In this document: one piece after another, positions 9,539 through 18,463 of the stretch
Layout of the letters: every line of letters begins with the position of its first letter
How positions within the stretch are numbered: position 1 is the first letter of the stretch
Source: an uncultured Bacteroidales bacterium
GTDB lineage: Bacteria; Bacteroidota; Bacteroidia; Bacteroidales; Bacteroidaceae
Direction of reading: 5' to 3'
Length of the DNA stretch: 50,017 bases
Assembly (NCBI GenBank): GCA_902801485.1
Contig: CADCIP010000023.1
Coordinates: 1 to 50,017 of the forward strand
Made by a program: the position numbers and the translations under genes
The notes under the pieces: generated by a model
Told to the model about the DNA's origin: nothing
What the model saw: only the letters and a program-made list of their open reading frames with translations
Database searches by the model: none

Positions 9539-11140
9539 ATGAAACATTCACTATACATTATTATTTTAGGCGGCTTGACATTCCTGTTAGCTGCCTGCGG
9601 AAAACCTGCAGCTCAGGTGCCGACACAGTATTCACAGTTAGAAGAGCAGGTTAATATTTACCCCGACTATACTGATGTTGTGGTTCCTCCCAACATCGCT
9701 CCCCTCAATTTTATCGTGCATGATTCGTTGGCCGATGCCTTTGTCGCCCAACTGCAGGGGAATGGGGTAGAATTGCTGGCATCGGCAGGCAAGGATGGCG
9801 TAATCCAGATGGATATGGCAGAGTGGAAGAAACTGCTTGCTGCCTGCAAGGGTGCAGACATAACGGTTACCGTATTTGCAAAAAGAGGTGAGAAATGGTA
9901 TTCTTTCAAACCCTATACACTTACAGTGGCGGAAGAACCGGTCGATGCGTTCCTAAGCTACCGACTTATCGAACCGGGTTACGAGTTATATCGTCAACTG
10001 GGTATTTACCAGCGTAACCTCACTAATTGGGATGTTCATACCATCTACGAGAACAATCGCGAGTTCGACAACAAGACCAATCATTGTATTAATTGCCATA
10101 ATTATCGTAGCAACAGCTCTGCCGATATGATGTTTCATGTCAGATCCAACCATGGCGGAACTGTCATCGTGCAGAATGGTAAAGCACACAAGGTACAGAT
10201 GAAGGACAGTACCATCATAACGGCTGGAGTTTATCCTTCCTGGCACCCGACGGAGAACCTGATAGCATATTCCACCAACAAGACGGGACAGGCTTTCCAC
10301 GTTTATCACGACGAGAAGATCGAGGTAATGGACGAGTCCAGCGACCTTCTGCTGTATGATGTCAACAAGAACGAGGTCTGTCACATTATGCGTACACGCG
10401 ACGATTTGGAGACGTTCCCCTGCTGGGCACCAGATGGCAAGAAACTTTATTATTGCAATGCCAATGTATCTTCGCTGCTCAACCCGGCGTTTGAAGACAG
10501 TACCCGAACCCAGCAACTGATGATTCAATATGACAGTATCTATTATAATATGATGTCTGTGACTTTTGACCCTAAGACCCGTCAGTTTGGCGAACCTCAG
10601 ATGGAGGTCGAAGTTGCTTCCAAGCGCAAGAGTATCAGCGTTCCCAGAGTCAGCCCTGATGGTAGATATGTGCTTTATACACAGGGCGATTATGGCCAGT
10701 TCCATATCTGGCATAAGAGCGCTGACTTGTGGGTTAAAGATCTCCAGACCGACAGCTGTTATATCCTTACTGAAGTAAACAGCAAAGAAGCCGAGAGTTT
10801 CCATTCCTGGAGCAGTAACGGCCGATGGATGGTCTTTGCCAGCAGAAGGATGGACGGTAATTACTCAAGAGCCTTTCTGGCTTATTTCGATAAGAACGGG
10901 CGGGCCCACAAAGCCTTCGTCATTCCTCAGGAAGACCCGGAGATGAACGTCCTCCTGCTCAAAAGCTTCAATGTACCTGAGTTGACCAAGGACTCTGTCA
11001 CTATCTCAACTGCTGATATTGCCAAGTGCATATATGAGACTGAAGCTGAGAATGCCAAATACATTCCCAACGATGCTACCTTCCGTCATCAGGGGCCCAA
11101 GGCAGATGGCGTAACGGGAGCAAGTCCGAAGAGAAAATAA
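9539..11140 (+). CDS. lipoprotein with CxxCH haem-type motif and TolB-like propeller repeats
   Basis: A 533-residue protein from the ATG at 9539; an upstream TTG would only add MKT. The signal peptide ends in a lipobox (LLAACGK). A single CINCH motif (C183, C186, H187) has the c-type haem-binding pattern. It is followed by WD40/PD40-like strand repeats (YPSWHPTENLIAYSTN, FPCWAPDGKKLYYCN, VPRVSPDGRYVLYTQ, FHSWSSNGRWMVFASRR) typical of TolB-type beta-propellers. The protein is probably anchored in an envelope membrane. One CxxCH followed by a propeller suggests either a monohaem sensor/electron-transfer protein or a structural use of the motif; the sequence does not decide. Its pairing with a DUF6057 protein suggests the two act together. 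Confidence 0.75.
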   Translation: MKHSLYIIILGGLTFLLAACGKPAAQVPTQYSQLEEQVNIYPDYTDVVVPPNIAPLNFIVHDSLADAFVAQLQGNGVELLASAGKDGVIQMDMAEWKKLLAACKGADITVTVFAKRGEKWYSFKPYTLTVAEEPVDAFLSYRLIEPGYELYRQLGIYQRNLTNWDVHTIYENNREFDNKTNHCINCHNYRSNSSADMMFHVRSNHGGTVIVQNGKAHKVQMKDSTIITAGVYPSWHPTENLIAYSTNKTGQAFHVYHDEKIEVMDESSDLLLYDVNKNEVCHIMRTRDDLETFPCWAPDGKKLYYCNANVSSLLNPAFEDSTRTQQLMIQYDSIYYNMMSVTFDPKTRQFGEPQMEVEVASKRKSISVPRVSPDGRYVLYTQGDYGQFHIWHKSADLWVKDLQTDSCYILTEVNSKEAESFHSWSSNGRWMVFASRRMDGNYSRAFLAYFDKNGRAHKAFVIPQEDPEMNVLLLKSFNVPELTKDSVTISTADIAKCIYETEAENAKYIPNDATFRHQGPKADGVTGASPKRK

Positions 11141-11216
11141 ACATTATTAATAACCATAGACCCACAGCCCTGTTTTGTCTATCCTTTATGGGAGTTTGGA
11201 GGGGGCTAACAAAAAC

Positions 11217-12008
11217 ATGAGATTAATCATCAATCCAGACTATGCCTCACTTTCTAAGTGGGCAGCTAACTATGTTGCAGCAAAAATCAATGCTGCCAAC
11301 CCCACACCCGAGAAACCCTTTAAGTTGGGTTGTCCAACAGGCTCCTCACCACTGGGTTTGTATAAGGAACTTATAGCCTTGAATAAGGCCGGCAAGGTTT
11401 CCTTCCAGAATGTAGTAACCTTCAATATGGACGAGTATGTCAACCTGCCTGAGGAGCATCCCGAGTCATACCACAGCTTCATGTGGACCAATTTCTTCTC
11501 TCATATCGACATTAAGAAGGAGAATGTACATATCCTGAATGGTAATGCACCCGATCTGGCTGCTGAGTGTGCAGCTTACGAACAGGCTATCGTGGATGCC
11601 GGAGGCATCGACCTCTTTATGGGTGGAATCGGGCCTGACGGTCATATCGCTTTCAATGAACCCGGCTCATCACTCACTTCACGAACACGTGTTAAGACAT
11701 TGACTACCGATACCATTATAGCCAACTGCCGTTTCTTCGATTATGATGTCAATAAGGTGCCCAAGACTGCACTTACCGTCGGTGTGGGCACAGTTATGGA
11801 TGCCAAGGAAGTTCTGATTGTGGTAAACGGTCATAACAAGGCACGCGCTCTCCAGCACGGAGTAGAAGAAGGTGTCAGTCAGATGTGGACCATCTCAGCC
11901 CTCCAGCTACATCCCCATGCCATCATCGTTTGCGACGAGGCTGCCTGCGGCGAACTGAAGGTTGATACCTACAAGTACTTCAAGGACATCGAGAAGGACA
12001 ATTTGTAA
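11217..12008 (+). CDS. nagB: glucosamine-6-phosphate deaminase
   Basis: Converts glucosamine-6-phosphate to fructose-6-phosphate and ammonia in the cytoplasm, the committing step of amino-sugar use. At 263 residues it matches the bacterial NagB length (about 266). The start at 11217 gives [17 protein letters not shown], aligned with the NagB N-terminus; the TTG at 11175 is less likely. The family signature [16 protein letters not shown] is intact. It lies 76 nt after the lipoprotein gene on the same strand. A mucin- or peptidoglycan-derived amino-sugar supply would fit with the M60-like protease upstream, but this is context only. Confidence 0.96.
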   Translation: MRLIINPDYASLSKWAANYVAAKINAANPTPEKPFKLGCPTGSSPLGLYKELIALNKAGKVSFQNVVTFNMDEYVNLPEEHPESYHSFMWTNFFSHIDIKKENVHILNGNAPDLAAECAAYEQAIVDAGGIDLFMGGIGPDGHIAFNEPGSSLTSRTRVKTLTTDTIIANCRFFDYDVNKVPKTALTVGVGTVMDAKEVLIVVNGHNKARALQHGVEEGVSQMWTISALQLHPHAIIVCDEAACGELKVDTYKYFKDIEKDNL

Positions 12009-12034
12009 CTAAACAGATATTCGAGAATCAGTTA

Positions 12035-12074
12035 GTAGCCTGTATACGGGTACGTATGCAGGCTACATTTCTTA
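12035..12074 (+). terminator. probable terminator after nagB
   Basis: GTAGCCTG (12035-12042) pairs with CAGGCTAC (12059-12066), extended inward by ATAC/GTAT around a GGGTAC loop. The tail ATTTCTTA is only weakly T-rich, so this may be a terminator or a 3'-end stabilising hairpin. Confidence 0.65.
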
Positions 12075-12100
12075 GTAACCATCTAAACTTCTTAACCTAA

Positions 12101-14884
12101 ATGAAATCAGCAACATTCTCGCTATTATTGGTCGCTCTCGGCTTCTTATCTGTCAACGCTCAACAAAGACTGAATGTAATGCTCAGCGACAAGACGGTAC
12201 AGAACTTCCCCCTTTCGGAAGTAGACCAGATCGCCTTCGATAACCAATCATCTGTATTGGTCCAAACGGGAGATGCTTCCTCAATAACTACAACGGGGGC
12301 AAGTGTTTCTGCCAGAATAACTTCCGAAGACCCTACACCTGAAGATTTCTCATATGGTATTCTCTTTGGGACAACCAGGCATCCACAACAGCAGGTTCCT
12401 GCATCAGGAGCATTACAGGACGGCGTATATTCTGTCAGCCTGACCAACTTGACACCTGCTACCACATATTATTACAGACCATATGCTATTCAAAACGGTA
12501 TCATATATTACGGCGATGTTTCTTTTTTTCAAACAGTTGAAGAGAAAGTCAATACCGATGGCGTCGCTTTTCTCAGTCAGTATGCCACTCCCGACGATAT
12601 CCTACAGAATGGCGATGACGATGAAGCCTCTGCCTGGTTATGGTTCCATCAGGAATATCCCCAGTGTCCCTTCCTCTATGCTGGCAATATTCATGCTGCC
12701 AGTGACCTGCTTCCTTATCGTGTGCTTTTCTATATCCGCGACTTAGATGCCGGCAGCGAAAATGATGCATGGACACAACCTTCCAGCATTCAGCAAGCCA
12801 CACCTTATATAAAAGAATGGTACCGCAACGGCGGCAATATGGTGCTGTGGCAGCATGCTGTTACATTTATTACTGATTTGGGCCGTATGGACCGTGATAT
12901 GATGCGTAATTGCGATCATCGCATTACCATTGGCAAAGGTTCTTGGAACCAGGGACAGTGGTATATGGCCGTTCAGTTAAATCCAGCCAGCCGTTTCATC
13001 AAGGATTTCTCAAAGCATCCTCTTTATCGCGGTCTGGAAATCCGTTCGACTGGCCGCTCCAAGTTCATTACTGTCAAGGGGCCAGCTTGGACAGAAGACC
13101 ACAATTGTGTTTTCCATAATCTTCCGGCTCAACTAACCGGACTTGGTAATCAGGATCCCCGTTGTTACGAAGTACTGACAGACACCTACGGCATCTATCC
13201 CCTTGCGGTATGGGATTCGCAAATCGACTGGATTTCGCAGCTCAACGTATGGGAAGCACGTCAGGGTAATACAGACTTTAAGGGAACTATACTTTGTGTC
13301 GGTAACGGAGGGCTGGAGTTTTCTTATAAGAATGCCGATGGAACGCCGGACAAAAGTTCTTTCCCTCGTAACAGCCCCTTCCAGTCTAATGTCCTCAAGA
13401 TAGCAGCGAATGCTATCGGATATTTAGCATCCGGAAATCTCTACGATTGGTCCGAGACCACAACCGCCTCTTCTTCTGACTACCGCGAGAAGATGCGCCC
13501 TCAGATTCATTTCACACCTGCCAAGAATTGGATTAACGATCCCAACGGTATGGTTTATGCTGATGGCATATGGCATCTTTATTATCAATATAACCCTTCC
13601 GGCCCCGATTGGGGTAATATATCCTGGGGACATGCTACTTCCTCAGACCTCTTCCATTGGAAGGAACAGCCTGTAGCACTGGAATCGGACAATCTGGGAT
13701 TTGTCTATTCAGGCTCGGCAGTCGTCGATTCTTCTAACACGGCAGGATTCGGGGAGAATGCTATTATAGCCATGTATACTTCACACGGTGCCCACGAACA
13801 ACAATGTATTGCCTATAGTACGGACGGCGGTATGACATTCACCAAGTATGAGAAGAATCCGGTCATCAAGAATACGACCTATGGTGATTTCCGTGATCCT
13901 AAGGTCGTATGGGACGATACGTCTAATGCGTGGTATTGCATTCTGGCCTTGGGTGGAGAACATTCTGCACAGATATATCGCTCCTACAACCTTAAGACGT
14001 GGACGCTGCGCTCCACCTTTACTGCGCCAGCCTATGCACCTGCCTGTAATCGCGGCATCTGGGAGTGTGCCGACCTTTTCCCCATCCAGTATAAGGGCGA
14101 GCGCAAGTGGGTGTTAACTGTCAATGTCAGCGATGGCGGCCCTGTCGTGGGTTCGGGCACCATGTATTTTGTGGGTAACTTTAGTTCTGGGCGTTTTACC
14201 CCCGACCGTTATAGCTATCCTCTTTGGGAAGATCATGGTATGGACGATTATGCCAGTGTCATCTGGAGCAATACCGGAGACAGAAGGGTTTGTATAGGCT
14301 GGATGAATAATCAGGCTTATGGAGGCTATCCCGTTTCACCATGGCGATGCTGTATGACGTTACCCAGAGAGATGGTACTCGAAGAATATAACGGGCAACC
14401 TCTTCTCAAGACCACTATTGTTAAGGAAATCGAAGGTATCGCCGAACCTTGGCAGACTTTGTCTGCTGCCAACTCATTTATTGAGAAACCCTCCGGTGAA
14501 TTGCCCGATGCCTATCAACTGAATGTGACTGTTGATATGACCGCAGATGCAGACCTCATACTTGCTAATGCTATAGGACAGGAGTATGGCATTCATATCG
14601 ATGCCCAGCACCGCGAGATAATCATCAATAGAGGGACAAAAAGCGGGAACACAGATTTCAATGCCAATTTTGCTATCCCCACTATGCGTTCTTCACTCTA
14701 TTCCGACAAGGAGAAGATAACGCTCTGCGTTTTTGTTGACCAGTCGAATGTCGAGGTAACCACCGAAGACGGTTCTGTTATAATGTCCACGCTTGTCTTC
14801 CCTGATACCATATACAACCGCGTCTCCCTGTCAGGAAGTACAGAAGAAGGTAAGGTAAGACTTCTCAGAAGCGTATGGAGATAA
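12101..14884 (+). CDS. secreted GH32 fructan hydrolase with N-terminal accessory domains
   Basis: A 927-residue exported enzyme of the levanase/inulinase/invertase family. The signal peptide (to about residue 20, SVNAQ) is followed by a fibronectin III-like segment (about 50-145), a roughly 250-residue domain resembling DUF4960 of Bacteroidetes glycan enzymes (about 155-440), and a GH32 catalytic domain (about 460-927). The three GH32 motifs are intact: WINDPNGM (nucleophile D480), RDPKVVW (transition-state stabiliser D599) and WECADLF (acid/base E655). A C-terminal beta-sandwich ends the protein. Fructan is the inferred substrate; endo or exo action cannot be told. No SusC/SusD pair, fructokinase or sensor regulator is next to it, unlike classical Bacteroides fructan loci. 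It has no sorting tail. Confidence 0.93.
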   Translation: MKSATFSLLLVALGFLSVNAQQRLNVMLSDKTVQNFPLSEVDQIAFDNQSSVLVQTGDASSITTTGASVSARITSEDPTPEDFSYGILFGTTRHPQQQVPASGALQDGVYSVSLTNLTPATTYYYRPYAIQNGIIYYGDVSFFQTVEEKVNTDGVAFLSQYATPDDILQNGDDDEASAWLWFHQEYPQCPFLYAGNIHAASDLLPYRVLFYIRDLDAGSENDAWTQPSSIQQATPYIKEWYRNGGNMVLWQHAVTFITDLGRMDRDMMRNCDHRITIGKGSWNQGQWYMAVQLNPASRFIKDFSKHPLYRGLEIRSTGRSKFITVKGPAWTEDHNCVFHNLPAQLTGLGNQDPRCYEVLTDTYGIYPLAVWDSQIDWISQLNVWEARQGNTDFKGTILCVGNGGLEFSYKNADGTPDKSSFPRNSPFQSNVLKIAANAIGYLASGNLYDWSETTTASSSDYREKMRPQIHFTPAKNWINDPNGMVYADGIWHLYYQYNPSGPDWGNISWGHATSSDLFHWKEQPVALESDNLGFVYSGSAVVDSSNTAGFGENAIIAMYTSHGAHEQQCIAYSTDGGMTFTKYEKNPVIKNTTYGDFRDPKVVWDDTSNAWYCILALGGEHSAQIYRSYNLKTWTLRSTFTAPAYAPACNRGIWECADLFPIQYKGERKWVLTVNVSDGGPVVGSGTMYFVGNFSSGRFTPDRYSYPLWEDHGMDDYASVIWSNTGDRRVCIGWMNNQAYGGYPVSPWRCCMTLPREMVLEEYNGQPLLKTTIVKEIEGIAEPWQTLSAANSFIEKPSGELPDAYQLNVTVDMTADADLILANAIGQEYGIHIDAQHREIIINRGTKSGNTDFNANFAIPTMRSSLYSDKEKITLCVFVDQSNVEVTTEDGSVIMSTLVFPDTIYNRVSLSGSTEEGKVRLLRSVWR

Positions 14885-15011
14885 CTAAACATAATTTCCC
14901 TTATACTCTAAACTCTACACTCTAAACTTTATATATTTGACTTAAGTCAATAAAGATATGGGGAAAGAGCTTTTTTTACCTGAAAACGTTGCATGGTTGT
15001 AGAAATGGTCG

Positions 15012-15019
15012 TACCTTTG
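15012..15019 (+). promoter_or_regulatory. promoter of candidate small RNA
   Basis: TACCTTTG, an exact -7 box. A TTG at 14989-14991 lies 20 nt upstream in the -33 position. No + strand coding sequence follows. Confidence 0.7.
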
Positions 15020-15025
15020 TATTGT

Positions 15026-15101
15026 TTTCATGGTATTAGTTTAAGGTTAATTATTTTAAAAAGATTGTGGTTGTCGGGATGACAACCCTTCTTTGTTTTT
15101 A
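15026..15101 (+). ncRNA. candidate short non-coding RNA of about 75 nt
   Basis: It starts just after a good promoter and ends in an intrinsic terminator: a 7-bp stem GGTTGTC/GACAACC (15069-15075 with 15081-15087) with a GGGAT loop and a T-rich tail. I find no reading frame with a start and ribosome site. It does not overlap a coding start; its 3' end abuts the 3' end of the HAD gene, so the hairpin can also terminate that gene (- strand tail CTTTTT). The alternative is a leftover promoter and attenuator of a lost gene. Confidence 0.5.
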
Positions 15102-15743
15102 TACCCCTATGATTTCCAATGGTCTCTCGATGAAACGCTGAGCACCATGTTCGAGCAGGAATTCCCTGTTGCGGAATCCCCACAGCACACTAATACAAGG
15201 CACACCGGCATTCTTGGCTGTCTGAATATCCACATCGCTGTCACCGATATAAACTGCTGTTTCGGCTTCAGCGTCTAATCGGTGAAGGGCTTCGAACACC
15301 ATATCTGGTGCCGGTTTTTTGCGGATTCCCTCCGCTTCGTTTTCTCCAATGGCCACTTGTATTTCTGGGAAGAAGTGAGCCACCAGTTCTTGAGTTGCAG
15401 CCATCATCTTGTTGCTCACAACAGCCATTTTACAACCGCGTTGTTTCATTTCTTGTAATATCTCGGGAATTCCGTCGTATGGTTTGGTCGCATCTAAGGA
15501 ATGTTCCATATAGTAGGAGCGGAAATCTGTAAAGACATCATCGAACCTGAGATTCTTCGAACCGTTGGGCACAGCCCTTTCTATCAGTTTTCTTACTCCG
15601 TTTCCTACAAATCGTCTGATATCATCGATGGAGTGTTCCTCCATTCCGTTCTTTCGTAGTGCATAGTTAGTAGCGTTTGCCAGATCCAGCAATGTATCCA
15701 GCAGCGTTCCGTCAAGATCAAATATATAGGTTGTTTTCTTCAT
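15099..15743 (-). CDS. HAD-superfamily hydrolase, phosphoglycolate phosphatase-like
   Basis: A 214-residue cytoplasmic phosphatase of HAD subfamily IA. Motif I is FDLDGTLLDT (residues 6-15), motif II lies in VVSNK, and the C-terminal acidic motif is YIGDSDVD. The cap is helical, as in the Gph/PGP group. The start at 15743 is set by a clear GAGGAG ribosome site immediately upstream (TTGAGGAGATG); the longer frame would add 17 hydrophobic residues without such a site. Substrate specificity cannot be read from the sequence; phosphoglycolate or another small phosphate ester is likely. It lies downstream of, and on the same strand as, the membrane regulator gene, separated by a perfect inverted repeat. 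Confidence 0.88.
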   Translation of the reverse strand: MKKTTYIFDLDGTLLDTLLDLANATNYALRKNGMEEHSIDDIRRFVGNGVRKLIERAVPNGSKNLRFDDVFTDFRSYYMEHSLDATKPYDGIPEILQEMKQRGCKMAVVSNKMMAATQELVAHFFPEIQVAIGENEAEGIRKKPAPDMVFEALHRLDAEAETAVYIGDSDVDIQTAKNAGVPCISVLWGFRNREFLLEHGAQRFIERPLEIIGV

Positions 15744-15826
15744 CTCCTCAATTTTTTTGCCCACAAAAATAAGCATAAGCTGGATAATAAACAAACATTT
15801 TGGGGAATAACCGGATATTTTTTAAC

Positions 15827-15869
15827 CCAAATCGGTCATTAGCCCGTAACAGCCTAATGACCGATTTGG
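15827..15869. repeat. perfect 16-bp inverted repeat
   Basis: CCAAATCGGTCATTAG (15827-15842) and its exact reverse complement (15854-15869), separated by 11 nt. It is about 85 nt upstream of the HAD start and 70 nt past the regulator stop codon (both - strand). No T-run follows on either strand, so a factor-independent terminator is not well supported; a 3'-end stabiliser, an operator or an attachment-type site are alternatives. Confidence 0.8.
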
Positions 15870-15940
15870 AGAAGCCTTACTCCGCAGGAAAGCCTACCTT
15901 TTTGGAAGTTTTGGAACCTAGAGGTACTCCTGCCTTGTTT

Positions 15941-17683
15941 TCAGACCCATTCGAATCTTTTTTCCCAGCGCCAGATCGTTACTCGAGCCATATCCGTCAT
16001 ATTCATAATCTGACGTTTAGACAGACCTATTCTTAACAGGTACATGACCTGCATCTCTTTTTCGCTAAGGCGTTCTGGCTGTTTCAGGATGGTTTCGTGG
16101 AAGTTCGGATAAAGTTCATCCACCGCCTTGTAGAGTTGTTTCCATTCTGCCATCGTCATTTCCTTTTTGCCCTTGGAAGCATCTCTGACGGCCTTAATCA
16201 CATCTTCAGCCGAAGCCTCAAATTCTGATTGGTGCAGAAGCTTAATGAAAGTCTTGTTTTGTTCTTTTTTCTCTTCAAGCTGTTTCTCTGTTTCTTTCAG
16301 TACAATATTGTTTTCTTCCAGTTCTTGGTTCACGATTAAAAGTTTTTGCTTCACATCGTCCAACTCGTTAGAGGATTTCTTTAGAGACATTCTTGAATCG
16401 TTCAGTTCCTTTTCCTTTTGCTTTATTTTCTTTCGGAGTTGTTCGCCGTCATTGGAAACACGCTGTAAGGCAAACGATAGTGCGTCAACCTCTTTCTGGT
16501 GCTTCAGTTTTCTCTTGAAAAAAAAGATGTAAATCATACATATCAGCAGCGATCCTGTCAAGATGGCTATGATGGTGAAACTTTTGTATTTTTCTTTCTC
16601 TTCCTTCAAATCCTGCTCTTTCTTCTGGTCCAAATGGTACTGATAAGCATTATTCACCGATGCTGCCAGTTCCTGCCGTTTCCCAAAGTCCAGCGAGTCG
16701 CTTAATTTCATATAGGTTTCGGCATACTTTCGTGCTTCCTCGTATTTGCCCACTTTATTGTACATGCTAAACATTAGTTTTGCAGCATCATACTTATAAT
16801 ATAAATCTGGTCCTTCATCAAGAATTCGCTTATAGTAGATTTCTGCGGAGTCGGTAATCCCTAATACCCTGTAATATTCTCCATAGGCAATGCACGAAAA
16901 AGAGGGTTTCCCTTCCAATGGGTTTCCTTTTATCCTTTTCATACATTCTTTTGCCTTCTCCATCTTGTGTAATTCGGAATAGTCGTTTAACAAAGTTACG
17001 AGCAATACCTGATTTAACGAATCAGATACAGACTCCTTAGTAATATATGTATATACTGAATCGTAGGCTGTCTCAGCTTCTTTGTAATTATTCAATGCCT
17101 GGTATGCAGTTCCGATATGCGAGAACGGTATTATAGGGACGCTTTTAGTCTTTTTGCTTATTTCCAGTTCTTTAATGGCGGCTTTCAGTGCTTCGTTGAA
17201 ATTCTGCACTTTGTATTGCAGATAATTAATATTAGAATACGTGTTGCATAGCATATTTGAATCACATTCTTCTGCATTCTCTTTTGCGTAATCTAATGCT
17301 TTAAAAAAATGTTCCAATGCCCGTGGTGTGTCTTGTAAATCACGGTAGATACTTCCGGCATAAAAATAAACCTCTTGCTTGTCTGTAAAAGAACCATTTT
17401 CCTCGAAGTAACTGATCAGTTTTTTAATCATGATGTCCGAGGTTGGCAATTTGTATGCCTTGTCGTTAAGTCGGATGCGTAATAAATCGTATTTATGTGT
17501 AATATATTTCCGTTCTCCCCTGATTTCCACCTCAAGCGAGTCAAGCATGGACAGCGCCTTATCGGGATTTGTATCCCCAATTGCTCTGATTTGCTCCATT
17601 TTTTTTAGGGTGCTATCCCCGGAACATGACACTAAAAACAAGGTCATGTACACAAAAATACACCAAAAAACATGTTTTTTCAT
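15941..17683 (-). CDS. membrane-anchored TPR / coiled-coil / HTH transcription regulator
   Basis: A 580-residue one-protein signalling chain. The signal peptide has a lipobox-like LVSC (C20). A periplasmic region (about 25-365) carries TPR-type helical repeats (for example residues in ALEHFFKALDYA and YKEAETAYDSVY). A single membrane helix (about 370-392, SFTIIAILTGSLLICMIYIF) is followed by a long charged cytoplasmic coiled coil (about 393-485) and a C-terminal helix-turn-helix (about 540-575, RLSEKEMQVMYLLRIGLSKRQI). The layout means an extracytoplasmic cue could be passed directly to DNA, as in other Bacteroidetes TPR-TM-HTH regulators. It is divergent from the small secreted gene at 17984. 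Mirrored TGTTTC sites between the two genes are candidate targets. Ligand and regulon are unknown. Confidence 0.82.
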   Translation of the reverse strand: MKKHVFWCIFVYMTLFLVSCSGDSTLKKMEQIRAIGDTNPDKALSMLDSLEVEIRGERKYITHKYDLLRIRLNDKAYKLPTSDIMIKKLISYFEENGSFTDKQEVYFYAGSIYRDLQDTPRALEHFFKALDYAKENAEECDSNMLCNTYSNINYLQYKVQNFNEALKAAIKELEISKKTKSVPIIPFSHIGTAYQALNNYKEAETAYDSVYTYITKESVSDSLNQVLLVTLLNDYSELHKMEKAKECMKRIKGNPLEGKPSFSCIAYGEYYRVLGITDSAEIYYKRILDEGPDLYYKYDAAKLMFSMYNKVGKYEEARKYAETYMKLSDSLDFGKRQELAASVNNAYQYHLDQKKEQDLKEEKEKYKSFTIIAILTGSLLICMIYIFFFKRKLKHQKEVDALSFALQRVSNDGEQLRKKIKQKEKELNDSRMSLKKSSNELDDVKQKLLIVNQELEENNIVLKETEKQLEEKKEQNKTFIKLLHQSEFEASAEDVIKAVRDASKGKKEMTMAEWKQLYKAVDELYPNFHETILKQPERLSEKEMQVMYLLRIGLSKRQIMNMTDMARVTIWRWEKRFEWV

Positions 17684-17706
17684 AACTAATCACCTAAAAT
17701 CGAGTA

Positions 17707-17714
17707 CAAAATTA
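17707..17714 (-). promoter_or_regulatory. promoter -7 box of the regulator gene
   Basis: TAATTTTG on the - strand, 24 nt upstream of the ATG at 17683. The TGTTTC sites at 17736-17771 lie immediately upstream of it. Confidence 0.6.
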
Positions 17715-17735
17715 TAAAAAAAAACGGTAATGCAA

Positions 17736-17771
17736 TGTTTCTTGACCAAAAATTATGTTTCTTTGTGTTTC
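17736..17771. promoter_or_regulatory. phased TGTTTC sites, block A
   Basis: TGTTTC occurs at 17736, 17756 and 17766, start-to-start spacings of 20 and 10 bp, so all lie on one face of the helix. The core is TGTTTCTTTGTGTTTC (17756-17771). Upstream of the regulator promoter; a candidate operator. Confidence 0.65.
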
Positions 17772-17884
17772 ACGGCCTTTTGCCGTCTAATGGATAATGA
17801 AACGTTTTGCGAGGTGCTCAAATAATTGATAATCAGTTAAATATATTCTGCATAGAGGTTGGGTAACATTATTTAACATATCGA

Positions 17885-17900
17885 GAAACACAATGAAACA
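17885..17900. promoter_or_regulatory. phased GAAACA sites, block B (mirror of block A)
   Basis: GAAACA at 17885 and 17895, again 10 bp apart. The reverse complement, TGTTTCATTGTGTTTC, matches block A at 15 of 16 positions. It lies 31 nt upstream of the -7 box of the DUF3244-like gene. Confidence 0.65.
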
Positions 17901-17931
17901 TCAAAAATTTCTCTGTTTGTTTGATACCACG

Positions 17932-17939
17932 TAATTTTG
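17932..17939 (+). promoter_or_regulatory. promoter -7 box of the DUF3244-like gene
   Basis: TAATTTTG followed by C, 44 nt upstream of the ATG at 17984. The 300-bp divergent region 17684-17983 otherwise holds only the two mirrored site blocks. Confidence 0.65.
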
Positions 17940-17983
17940 CATCCGGAATAATTCATTATCATTAAACCCAAAAACAAACGATT

Positions 17984-18388
17984 ATGAAAACAACAATGAA
18001 ATTTTTTGTGATTCTGCTTACTCTTGTAATGCAAGTTTCTAACGTGTGTGCGGACGATAATGGTGGTTCACCAGTGTTACTTATGAGAAGCGATCCTATA
18101 ACTGGGAATGTTGGTCCGAGAAGAGCACCTGCAAGACCTCGTCCATTATATTTAGAGATTTTCCTCAGCGAAGATGGCAGTAGCCTGAATCTCTATAACC
18201 CGGATGGCAATACTATCACCTATTCTATTATAAATGAAGACGATCAAGAGGTTGCTGCAGGAACTATTTCCTTTGCCGGTCAGCCAAATGCTTCTATTTC
18301 ACTCGAAACGCTGGATTACGGCATCTATTTTCTCCAGATTGTTGCTAATGGCGTAACCTACGAGGGTGAATTCGGTCTGGAAGAGTAG
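17984..18388 (+). CDS. small secreted DUF3244-like protein
   Basis: 134 residues with a signal peptide (cleavage near residue 23, VCADD) and a mature domain of about 110 residues. The domain is predicted all-beta: LYLEIFLSEDGSSLNLYNPDG, TITYSIINEDDQEV, then GIYFLQIVANG and a closing YEGEF strand. The spacing fits the Bacteroidetes DUF3244 family, a small Ig-like secreted fold without known function. The segment between signal peptide and domain is R/P-rich (RSDPITGNVGPRRAPARPRP), which could be a flexible linker or protease-sensitive stretch. It is transcribed divergently from the TPR-HTH regulator and followed 32 nt later by a terminator, so it is probably a single-gene transcript controlled by that regulator. 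An ATG at 17996 is an alternative start. Confidence 0.78.
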   Translation: MKTTMKFFVILLTLVMQVSNVCADDNGGSPVLLMRSDPITGNVGPRRAPARPRPLYLEIFLSEDGSSLNLYNPDGNTITYSIINEDDQEVAAGTISFAGQPNASISLETLDYGIYFLQIVANGVTYEGEFGLEE

Positions 18389-18420
18389 CACCATAGGTGT
18401 TTAGTTCAACAAGTGATATT

Positions 18421-18460
18421 CGAGCAAGGTCATTGCTCGCTGTTTGTTATTATATTTTTT
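18421..18460 (+). terminator. terminator after the DUF3244-like gene
   Basis: CGAGCAA (18421-18427) pairs perfectly with TTGCTCG (18433-18439) around GGTCA, followed by a T-rich stretch ending in TTTTTT at 18460. Confidence 0.85.
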
Positions 18461-18463
18461 ACC

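Noticed and set aside
12101-14884. Complete fructan utilisation locus around GH32
   Set aside because: No SusC/SusD-type, fructokinase or hybrid two-component gene within the window on either side.
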